A DNA stretch of 64,000 nt from Oscillospiraceae bacterium. Its GTDB lineage: Bacteria > Bacillota > Clostridia > Oscillospirales > Ruminococcaceae. The notes beneath the pieces are model-generated. The model made no database searches. It saw nothing but the letters and a program-made list of their open reading frames with translations, and was not told where the DNA came from. This document shows, in pieces, positions 50,425 to 57,588 of the stretch. The DNA is taken from contig JAKSPJ010000009.1 in NCBI GenBank assembly GCA_024404915.1, positions 29,629 through 93,628 of the forward strand, in the 5' to 3' direction. Each line of letters opens with the position of its first letter. Position 1 is the first letter of the stretch. The position numbers were made by a program, and so were the translations under genes.

Positions 50425-51147
50425 TTGAATTATTATGCTGATATTCACGCACAGATATTGCCGGGCATGGCAAGCCTGCATCGCCGCCCCCTGACGGAAG
50501 GGGAAGCGCAGCAGCGTCTCAGCATGTTCCACGACAGCAATATCAAACTTGCGGTCGCTGCACCCTATTTTGATGCAGAACGAACAACCCTGGACACCTT
50601 TCTGAAGCAACGTGCGGAAAAAATACAGTGGGCAGAACAGACGGATACTGCGGTACATATCGTACCGGGTGCAGTGGTGAAATTCTCCTATTGTATGGAA
50701 TCACCCCGGCTTCTGCGTCCGCTTGCAGTTGAAGATTCTGATTATATTCTGGTGGATCTGCCCCATGTTCCTGCAGATGAAGAACTTTGCAATGCCCTTT
50801 CCAGGCTGCGGATTGTCAGCGGATTGTCGCCCGTAATTGTGGACGTGGATCGTTTTTTTGACATCTGGTCTCTGGAAGACTGGATTGCAATGCGCCAGAC
50901 CGGCATATTGCTTCAGATTTCCGTGGAAGGGCTGATGATGCAGAATTATCGGAAGCTTTCCCTTTATCTGCTCGCCAATCAATATGTGCATTTTATCGCC
51001 ACAGGGGACGGACAGATGGAACAGCCGTTGCGGTTTATGGAAACAATGCGGATGGTACAGCGCAGTCTCCCTGCACAGATTTACCGCAGAATCAAGAATA
51101 ATGCAGGCATGCTGCTTTCCAACGCAGCGTTGTCCTCTTTCCTGTAA
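50425..51147 (+). CDS. CpsB/YwqE-like PHP-domain protein, degenerate
   Basis: 240 residues. The N-terminal YADIHAQILPG corresponds to the DxHxHxLPGxDDG start of PHP-type tyrosine-protein phosphatases of capsule clusters, but the second His is Gln and the DDG is missing (GMASLHRRP). The overall order fits the family: an AAPYFD loop, VPGAVVKFSY, a LVDLP strand, LLQISVEGLMM and a C-terminal FIATGDGQ where the family has the SDAH motif. Metal binding is therefore doubtful. The TTG start at 50425 is 11 nt after GGAGGG. It converges on a Wzz-like gene, the usual CpsB partner. Confidence 0.65.
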   Translation: MNYYADIHAQILPGMASLHRRPLTEGEAQQRLSMFHDSNIKLAVAAPYFDAERTTLDTFLKQRAEKIQWAEQTDTAVHIVPGAVVKFSYCMESPRLLRPLAVEDSDYILVDLPHVPADEELCNALSRLRIVSGLSPVIVDVDRFFDIWSLEDWIAMRQTGILLQISVEGLMMQNYRKLSLYLLANQYVHFIATGDGQMEQPLRFMETMRMVQRSLPAQIYRRIKNNAGMLLSNAALSSFL

Positions 51148-51171
51148 GGCATCACGACACATTCAATCCAT

Positions 51172-51202
51172 CAAAAAAAGCACCGCTAATGCGGTGCTTT
51201 TT
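51172..51202. terminator. Bidirectional terminator between the PHP and Wzz-like genes
   Basis: AAAGCACCGC (51176-51185) pairs with GCGGTGCTTT (51190-51199), flanked by A- and T-tracts. Confidence 0.88.
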
Positions 51203-51210
51203 CAATGCGA

Positions 51211-52776
51211 TTATTTCTTGGAGGACTTCTTCTTGTTCTGATCTTCCTTAGTGTCTTCTGTCGGTTCAGTCTTTTCGGTTTCTGAATCAGCATCGGTCTC
51301 AGCAGCTGCTGTTTCCAGTTCCATCTGCTTACGGCGTGTTTCCACAACGATTGCTTCAATAAAGCTGAGTGCAAGGAATGCCACTAACAGCAGAATTTCA
51401 GTACCGGCTGTAGGAATTACAGCCTTTGTAATACCGCTCTTCACATTGGTTGCAACATCAGAAGTTGCCGGTACCAACACGTTGAAAGCATTGGAAAGAG
51501 AAACGTTCTGATAATAGTCATCTGCAGTATCATTTACAAGCTGAATCAGCTGGTTGACCTTTTCATTCAGTTTTGCAAGGTCAGATTCAATTTTCTTCAC
51601 CTTGTCGGTGCTGCCGACTGTAGTACGCTTCAGAGCAGTCAGTCTCTGCTTGTAGTATTCGATATACTGTGTGGTTTCGGAAAGATCGCTCTGTGCAGTA
51701 ATCTTACGGTTAATCAGGTTGTCATATTCCTCAGATGCGATAGAAGATTCTGTATTTGTGGTGCTGTCGCTGAAAATAATAATCTGGTCTTTTTCATAGC
51801 TGTCCAGGGATTCCTGAATCGTTGTGAGCTTTTCTTCATTCTTCTTTTTCTCACGCTCCAGATTTTCAATGCGGTATTCATAGTATGCCTGAAGTCTGTC
51901 CTTGTCCTTTGTGATGTTGTAAACATTCAGATAAGAAGAAATCAGATCCAGATCCAGATCCATTACAGTGCCGATTGCAGATTTCAGATCAGCGAAGGTA
52001 TAACCTGTAACAGCGGAGCGGAAACGTGTGGTATCATCATTGGAAAGGCTGTTCACATAACGGTTCAATGTATTCAGGGAAGTACGGAACATATCCACTG
52101 CTTCTGCGTAGTCATATTCGGTATAGTCCTGAGAAGCCAGTGCACTGCCCAGTGCCTCGTTGTATCCGTACTGCTCAAAGAAGTAGTCACGGTAGCGATC
52201 CATAATCGTATTCAGAAGCTTTACGGCATTCTGACGTGTCAGACCGGATTTTTTATAGTTGAATGTTACTGTATACTGGGTAGAAAACCAATTTTCTGCC
52301 AGCATCTGCTGTGCTGCATTGATCTGGCTTGTGGATGAATTGGTATCAAAAATCTTTTTATATGTAGTCAGACGCTCAACAGTATCCTCAGGAATGATGG
52401 AATCAATGACGATATCACGTCTGATGGTTTCCAGAAGCTGCGGGTCCTCTTCACAGTCACGCAGTGCCTTTTCAATGACGGATGCCTGAATCAGGGAATA
52501 CGGATCGAAGTCGCTTCCATCCGGATTCTTTCCCTTTTCAATACCGGGATAGGTGAAGCTGACCAAGGTACGAACCGGTGTGGTAGCACTGGTGGTGGAG
52601 AAAATGCTGGCGCCAACAATGATACCGCCGATAATAACTGCTGTAAGCAGCCATGCTATAAAATATTTCCTGATCTTTTTGAACACACCCGATAAAGAAA
52701 CGATTACTTCGTTCTGACCTTTTTCCTCATTCTTGAGGATGATGTTCACATTCTGGTTGCCTTCCAAATTTGCCAT
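51211..52776 (-). CDS. Wzz/CapA-like polysaccharide co-polymerase (chain-length determinant)
   Basis: 521 residues. Transmembrane helices lie near residues 39-60 (YFIAWLLTAVIIGGIIVGASIF) and 460-480 (EILLLVAFLALSFIEAIVV), enclosing a large outer domain rich in coiled coil (about 290-410). This is the membrane layout of the Wzz family, whose members set polymer length. There is no tyrosine kinase domain or Tyr-rich tail; the C-terminus is a highly charged Glu/Lys/Thr stretch. Outer domain sequence is divergent, so membership is by topology more than by motif. Confidence 0.68.
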   Translation of the reverse strand: MANLEGNQNVNIILKNEEKGQNEVIVSLSGVFKKIRKYFIAWLLTAVIIGGIIVGASIFSTTSATTPVRTLVSFTYPGIEKGKNPDGSDFDPYSLIQASVIEKALRDCEEDPQLLETIRRDIVIDSIIPEDTVERLTTYKKIFDTNSSTSQINAAQQMLAENWFSTQYTVTFNYKKSGLTRQNAVKLLNTIMDRYRDYFFEQYGYNEALGSALASQDYTEYDYAEAVDMFRTSLNTLNRYVNSLSNDDTTRFRSAVTGYTFADLKSAIGTVMDLDLDLISSYLNVYNITKDKDRLQAYYEYRIENLEREKKKNEEKLTTIQESLDSYEKDQIIIFSDSTTNTESSIASEEYDNLINRKITAQSDLSETTQYIEYYKQRLTALKRTTVGSTDKVKKIESDLAKLNEKVNQLIQLVNDTADDYYQNVSLSNAFNVLVPATSDVATNVKSGITKAVIPTAGTEILLLVAFLALSFIEAIVVETRRKQMELETAAAETDADSETEKTEPTEDTKEDQNKKKSSKK

Positions 52777-52826
52777 AGAAGAATCCTCCGTTTCATAGAG
52801 TTTTATTATAGGACAATACTATTTTT

Positions 52827-52855
52827 AGTATATCATATTTCCAGTTTGATAGCAA
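52827..52855 (-). promoter_or_regulatory. Promoter for the Wzz-like gene
   Basis: Minus strand TTGCTA (52855-52850) and TATACT (52832-52827), 17-bp spacer. A second TATAAT nearer the gene lacks a good -35. The remaining 52777-53093 gap holds only the divergent promoter and a short leader. Confidence 0.6.
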
Positions 52856-53001
52856 GTAGATACTGTTATTTTTTCACATTTCTGCGATTTTAACAAAATT
52901 CGGTCCGTATATACATATAGCGATGGATAATATGATTGATAGCAGGGAAGTTTTAGAAAAATGCCTCTGCATTCTTCATAGATATTTTATATGTAATTTA
53001 C

Positions 53002-53030
53002 TTGACAGCAATAATGAAATATGGTATAAT
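53002..53030 (+). promoter_or_regulatory. Promoter for the helical unknown gene
   Basis: TTGACA (53002-53007) and TATAAT (53025-53030), 17-bp spacer, TGG before the -10. Confidence 0.85.
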
Positions 53031-53093
53031 ATACAAAATATAAGTAATAGACAGCATTATGCATTTCTATTGCGCAACAGGAGGCAAAACGAT

Positions 53094-53972
53094 ATGACTG
53101 CAAAAGAAAATGAAAAATATCAAATGCTGATAGAAAAAGGCGAGGCGCTGGAGGAACTTCTGCACAGTGCAAAGCATTCGGAGCAGGAAAAACAGGTACA
53201 TCTCATGGAATATCTGAATCTGCTGAATACAGAGCGTGCCGCGGAAATCGGCGTATCCTTTACCAACCGCCTGCTGAGCCGCATCAATGCCGCATTTGAA
53301 GCACATCCCACTGCAGATCTGGCAGTGGACCAGTTATATACCTGTTTGCTGCTGCAGCAGTTCCACTCTATGCAGTTTGATTTGTGGCGGGCACACTCTG
53401 CGATTGAGCTTTGCCGCAATGCCCTGGAAATGCTGGAGGCGGAGGGCAGATGGTCAGACTGCCTGCGGTATTGCCAGGATACGGCAAATGCTTATGCGGA
53501 AATTCATTTCTGGCCGGAAGCACTGCACTATGCAGCACGTGCACATAACAGTATGCGTGAATTGGTGGCACAGGATATCCGTGTGCTGGAAAACGGCGCA
53601 CTTCTCGATCCGGCAGATACGGCATTTTCCGTTCTGACCTGCGCACTGCATACCGCTGAGGGCGTAACAGCAGAATTGCAGACACTGCTTCAGGCAGACC
53701 TTGGTGCAGACGGCTACGCTGAGGCGATGGCAGAAGCACAGGATGCAAAGGATGAGGAACCAATGTGTGATCCTGTGGAAATGGAGCCGGAATACCTTGC
53801 AATCCGCTATGACCTGGAAGAAAAAATTGATGAGACTCTGGATCATGAACGGGGCTATTACGGCTACTGCCAGGAGTATTGGATGGCCAAGAAAATGATT
53901 CTGCGGTCAGAGTACGGCATACGGTGGAAATCACCTGCGGCGTTGAATCCGAATGAAGATTTTGAAGGATAA
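53094..53972 (+). CDS. Helical, TPR-like protein of unknown function
   Basis: 292 residues, soluble, without signal peptide. It is almost entirely predicted helix: LEELLHSAKHSEQEKQVHLMEYL, then helix pairs with small residues at TPR-like spacing (ALEMLEAEGRWSDCLRYCQDTANAYAEIHFWPEALHYAARAHNSM). The C-terminal third is acidic, with YYGYCQEYWMAKKMIL and EYGIRWKSPAALNP. I do not recognise a family. AGGAGG lies 8 nt before the ATG. It has its own strong promoter and terminator, so it is a single-gene unit. Confidence 0.6.
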   Translation: MTAKENEKYQMLIEKGEALEELLHSAKHSEQEKQVHLMEYLNLLNTERAAEIGVSFTNRLLSRINAAFEAHPTADLAVDQLYTCLLLQQFHSMQFDLWRAHSAIELCRNALEMLEAEGRWSDCLRYCQDTANAYAEIHFWPEALHYAARAHNSMRELVAQDIRVLENGALLDPADTAFSVLTCALHTAEGVTAELQTLLQADLGADGYAEAMAEAQDAKDEEPMCDPVEMEPEYLAIRYDLEEKIDETLDHERGYYGYCQEYWMAKKMILRSEYGIRWKSPAALNPNEDFEG

Positions 53973-53975
53973 ATC

Positions 53976-54013
53976 AAAAGCTGATACACAATGATCTGTG
54001 TATCAGCTTTTTA
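53976..54013. terminator. Terminator between the helical unknown gene and murL
   Basis: AAAGCTGATACACA (53978-53991) pairs with TGTGTATCAGCTTT (53998-54011), flanked by A- and T-tracts; serves both converging genes. Confidence 0.9.
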
Positions 54014-55387
54014 TTATGATTGAAAACGATGCAGACATTCCTTCCGCACAAGGTTCTCCAGTTCCTCTGTCAGACGATGATTGGGATCCCACTCATTTCC
54101 GAACTGTTCTGCAACGGGTGCATATTCCTGATACAAAGCAGTTTCTGCGTAGTTTGAAAGCAGCAGCGGCAATGTTTCACCCTGTTTTCTTGCCTTGGCA
54201 ATCGCCAGGCAAAGGGAAATATTCACCTCTCGGCGGCTGCCCACACATTCAAAAGGCTTATTGGGCAAAATACCGCACAATTCCTGCAAAACAGGCTCCA
54301 TCTCAGGCAGATTCAGCATATCAGAACCCAGCAGCCGCACAATCTCCGGGTAAGGAAGGAAAGGCGACAGAATCACAGTCACAAACAGACATTTGGCACA
54401 GTGACCGCACCAGCAGTCTTTTTTTGCACCTGCATTGCAGCTTCTGAATATCTCATGGAAGGCGGTATCACAGGAAGCAAAATAACGTGCAATCTGGAAC
54501 TCCGTCAACGGACGAAGCAGGCTGAAGTAAGCAACGCCGCAGCGCAGATACTGCTTTTCGTATGCTGCAAAATCAGATTCAAATGCAAAGCTTTTGGAAT
54601 ACTGGTGGTTGATTTCCTGCTCTGACAGTGCAACAGTTGCTTCACTGGCAGAGGATTCATTGGACAAAACAACGGTCTGAATGCCATGCAGATAAGCTGT
54701 CAGCACCGAAGAAAATGCCACAATTGCAGAAAACGGTGTATGTCCGTTCAGGAAGCCTCTTGCATTGCACTCCAGCATGTTCTTATCCAGCGTTCTTGAC
54801 ACTTCACACATGCGCTCCTTCGGAATGCCTGCCAGCAGCGCAGCCTTTGCGGAAGAATCACGGTGGTTAATCTGGAAGGCACAGGCATCATCCAGCTGCT
54901 CCTTCAACAAATTCAGCGTCACAATGGAATCCTTGCCGCCGCCAATGGGAATCAGTTTTCCGGAGAGTTTCTTCTGACCGGGTGCATCCGGCAGCATGGC
55001 ATCTGTACATTCCATCTGCATAAAGCTTTCTTCATCTGTAGTGACCTGATTGCGGTAGAAGAATTCGCCCAGACCACCGAAATAAAGCTTTTTCCACCAT
55101 TTCTTCTGCTGTTCCGTCAGAGCATAGGGCAAAGATACCAGTGGGGAACAGGTGATTTTCCAATAACTCACCAGCTCTGCCATTCCCAGGGAAAAAAGCA
55201 GTCTCTGCAATGCAGGCTCATTCAAATCCTGCGGCTGCGGACAACGGATTCTCCATGCTGGCTGAAATGTGTATAGGCCGGGAATTTCAAAATGATACGA
55301 AAAACAAAGTGCGCCATCATTGTACTGCACATCCATGCCGTGAAAAACGAACTTCGGATATTGTGTGCGCAATTCAGAAAACGTCAT
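54014..55387 (-). CDS. murL: UDP-MurNAc-L-Ala-L-Glu epimerase (MurL) family protein
   Basis: 457 residues. MurL epimerises the terminal L-Glu of UDP-MurNAc-L-Ala-L-Glu, an alternative to glutamate racemase in supplying D-Glu to peptidoglycan. Supporting signatures: the PP-loop-like IPIGGGKDSIVTLNLL, NGHTPFSAIVAFSS, VVLSNESSASEATV, EINHQYSKSFAFE, YFSLLRPLTEFQIARYF, a Cys-rich CWCGHCAKCLFV and KPFECVGS. The assignment rests on recalled family motifs. ATG 55387 is 9 nt after AAAGGAG. It lies after the split transketolase genes. Confidence 0.75.
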   Translation of the reverse strand: MTFSELRTQYPKFVFHGMDVQYNDGALCFSYHFEIPGLYTFQPAWRIRCPQPQDLNEPALQRLLFSLGMAELVSYWKITCSPLVSLPYALTEQQKKWWKKLYFGGLGEFFYRNQVTTDEESFMQMECTDAMLPDAPGQKKLSGKLIPIGGGKDSIVTLNLLKEQLDDACAFQINHRDSSAKAALLAGIPKERMCEVSRTLDKNMLECNARGFLNGHTPFSAIVAFSSVLTAYLHGIQTVVLSNESSASEATVALSEQEINHQYSKSFAFESDFAAYEKQYLRCGVAYFSLLRPLTEFQIARYFASCDTAFHEIFRSCNAGAKKDCWCGHCAKCLFVTVILSPFLPYPEIVRLLGSDMLNLPEMEPVLQELCGILPNKPFECVGSRREVNISLCLAIAKARKQGETLPLLLSNYAETALYQEYAPVAEQFGNEWDPNHRLTEELENLVRKECLHRFQS

Positions 55388-55411
55388 GAGCCTAAGCTCC
55401 TTTCAACAGAT

Positions 55412-55447
55412 AATGCGAAATACGGAGCGCATTCCGTATTCCGCATT
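55412..55447 (-). other. Long hairpin between tktB-type gene and murL
   Basis: AATGCGAAATACGGA (55412-55426) and TCCGTATTCCGCATT (55433-55447) form a 15-bp stem with one wobble and a 6-nt loop. No U-tract follows, so it may protect or process the mRNA, or be a protein site, rather than terminate. Confidence 0.6.
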
Positions 55448-55519
55448 ATGAGCATTGTTTTAAATATGCAGGTATCGCCGGATGATGTCCTGCTCAGCCG
55501 GACCGATACATGCCAGATT

Positions 55520-56467
55520 TTATTTTGCCTTGACTGCCTCACGGACAACCTCTGCAATATGTTCTGCAGAAAGGCCGAACTGCTTGAGCAGATCCACAGC
55601 AGGACCGGAGTGACCAAAGGTATCATTGACACCGATGCGGCGAACCGGAACGGGGCACGCTTCACAAACAGCCTCTGCTACTGCAGAGCCGAGACCGCCG
55701 ATAATGCTGTGCTCTTCTGCTGTAACGATGGAGCCTGTCTCCTTTGCAGCTTTCACAATCAGTTCCTTATCCAAAGGCTTGATGGTGTGAATGTTAATCA
55801 CACGGACGGAAATGCCCTCTGCTGCCAGCGTATCTGCGGCGATCAATGCTTCGTTCACCATCAGACCGGTAGCAACAACAGTCACATCGCTGCCTTCACG
55901 CAGTGTAACGCCCTTGCCGATTTCAAAATGATAGGTTTCCGGATCGTTGATGACCGGAACAGCCAGTCTGCCGAAACGGCAATATACCGGGCCATCCAGT
56001 TCGATTGCTGCTGCAACGGCTGCCTTTGCTTCTGTATCGTCTGCCGGATTAATAACAGTCATGCCCGGAATGGTACGCATAAGAGCAATATCTTCGCAGC
56101 ACTGATGTGTTGCGCCATCCTCGCCAACGGAAATGCCGGCATGTGTTGCGCCGATTTTTACGTTCAGATGCGGATAACCGATGCTGTTTCTGACAATTTC
56201 AAATGCTCTGCCTGCTGCGAACATTGCAAAGGAAGAGGCAAAAGGAACCATACCTGCTGCTGCAAGACCTGCTGCAACGCCCATCATATTTGCTTCTGCG
56301 ATACCGCAGTCATAGAAACGGTCTGCGTATGCCTTCTTGAACATGCCGGTTTTTGTAGCGGCTGCCAGGTCTGCATCCAGAACCACAAGATTTTCATATT
56401 TTTCAGCCAATGCGACAAGTGCTTCGCCGTAGCTTTCACGAGTCGCCTTCTTAATCACATCGCTCAT
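55520..56467 (-). CDS. Transketolase, C-terminal subunit
   Basis: 315 residues: pyrimidine-binding and C-terminal domains of a split transketolase. Signatures are DADLAAATKTGMFKKAY, the catalytic Glu region FYDCGIAEANMMGVAAGLAAAG, GISVGEDGATHQCCEDIALMR, and a C-terminal VTAEEHSIIGGLGSAVAE. Together with the N-terminal subunit it moves two-carbon units between pentose phosphates with thiamine diphosphate. The genes overlap by 4 bp. Confidence 0.94.
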   Translation of the reverse strand: MSDVIKKATRESYGEALVALAEKYENLVVLDADLAAATKTGMFKKAYADRFYDCGIAEANMMGVAAGLAAAGMVPFASSFAMFAAGRAFEIVRNSIGYPHLNVKIGATHAGISVGEDGATHQCCEDIALMRTIPGMTVINPADDTEAKAAVAAAIELDGPVYCRFGRLAVPVINDPETYHFEIGKGVTLREGSDVTVVATGLMVNEALIAADTLAAEGISVRVINIHTIKPLDKELIVKAAKETGSIVTAEEHSIIGGLGSAVAEAVCEACPVPVRRIGVNDTFGHSGPAVDLLKQFGLSAEHIAEVVREAVKAK

Positions 56468-57309
56468 GATTCAGCCTCCAATTTCTCCAGTTCAGCACGC
56501 AGTTCTGCCATTGCCTTTTCATACTGTTCTGCATTCGGTGCAGTGCCGTGCCATCCAACCTGATTTTCCATGAAGGATACACCCTTGCCCTTTACAGAGC
56601 GCTGAATGATTGCCACCGGCTGACCGGTTACTCTTTCTGCCTCACGGAATGCACGGTCAATATCATCAAAATCATGTGCATCCATCTCAATTACATGCCA
56701 GCCAAAAGCAGCAAATTTATCTGTAATCGGCTCCGGAGAGCATACTTCTGTAATCTTGCCGTCAATCTGCAAACCGTTATTATCCACAATTGCAGTGAGG
56801 TTATCCAGACCGTAGTGTGCTGCAAACATTGCAGCCTCCCAAACCTGTCCCTCTTCGATTTCGCCATCGCCCAGAACAGTATAAACGTGATAATTATCAC
56901 TGCGGTGCTTGCCTGCCAGTGCCATGCCGCAGGCTGCGGAAATTCCCTGACCCAGAGAGCCGCTGCTCATATCTACGCCGGGAATGGTGATGCAGGGATG
57001 TCCCTGGAGCATTGCGCCGATGTGACGCAGAGACTTCATCTCATCCATGGAGAAGAAGCCACGTTCTGCCAGTGTTGCATACAATGCCGGAGCAGTATGT
57101 CCCTTGGAGAGAACAAAGCGGTCACGTTCAGCGAAATCCGGATTATCCGGGTAAACGTGCATTCTGGTAAAATAGAGATAGGTCATCAGATCCGCAATTG
57201 AAAGCGATCCGCCCGGGTGGCCGGACTTTGCATGGTAAACGCCTTCAATAATGCCCATGCGGATATGGCATGCATGAATTTGCAGTTCTCTGCGAAGCAA
57301 TTCGTCCAT
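56464..57309 (-). CDS. Transketolase, N-terminal (thiamine diphosphate-binding) subunit
   Basis: 281 residues with YHAKSGHPGGSLSIADLMTYLY, SKGHTAPALYATLAERG, GSLGQGISAACGMALAGK and the ThDP-Mg motif GDGEIEEGQVWEAAMFAAHYGLDNLTAIVDNN. Split genes are common in Firmicutes. Two starts are possible: ATG 57318 is only 2 nt from AAAGGA, and ATG 57309 is 11 nt from it; I chose 57309. Confidence 0.93.
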   Translation of the reverse strand: MDELLRRELQIHACHIRMGIIEGVYHAKSGHPGGSLSIADLMTYLYFTRMHVYPDNPDFAERDRFVLSKGHTAPALYATLAERGFFSMDEMKSLRHIGAMLQGHPCITIPGVDMSSGSLGQGISAACGMALAGKHRSDNYHVYTVLGDGEIEEGQVWEAAMFAAHYGLDNLTAIVDNNGLQIDGKITEVCSPEPITDKFAAFGWHVIEMDAHDFDDIDRAFREAERVTGQPVAIIQRSVKGKGVSFMENQVGWHGTAPNAEQYEKAMAELRAELEKLEAES

Positions 57310-57358
57310 ATCATTCATCTTCCTTTCTATTTACGTCTCAAAGACATAATACGATATT

Positions 57359-57387
57359 ATTATACTATAAAACGCGAAAAAATGCAA
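57359..57387 (-). promoter_or_regulatory. Promoter for the transketolase-murL operon
   Basis: Minus strand TTGCAT (57387-57382) and TATAAT (57364-57359), 17-bp spacer. Confidence 0.82.
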
Positions 57388-57501
57388 GTGATTTCTTGCT
57401 ATCTGCGAAAACAGATTTTGCTTTTTTTATTTATCATCCGGCAATTGTTCTTTTTGAACGCTGCATTAATACAACTTTAAGGCAGCCTTAATGATTTCAG
57501 C

Positions 57502-57530
57502 TTGATTTTCCACGGAATTAGTGATATAAT
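57502..57530 (+). promoter_or_regulatory. Promoter for the fused ABC transporter gene
   Basis: TTGATT (57502-57507) and TATAAT (57525-57530), 17-bp spacer. Confidence 0.8.
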
Positions 57531-57588
57531 ATTACTACAACAATATCATATCTGTATTGCACGATTACACAATAAAAAGGAGAATAAC

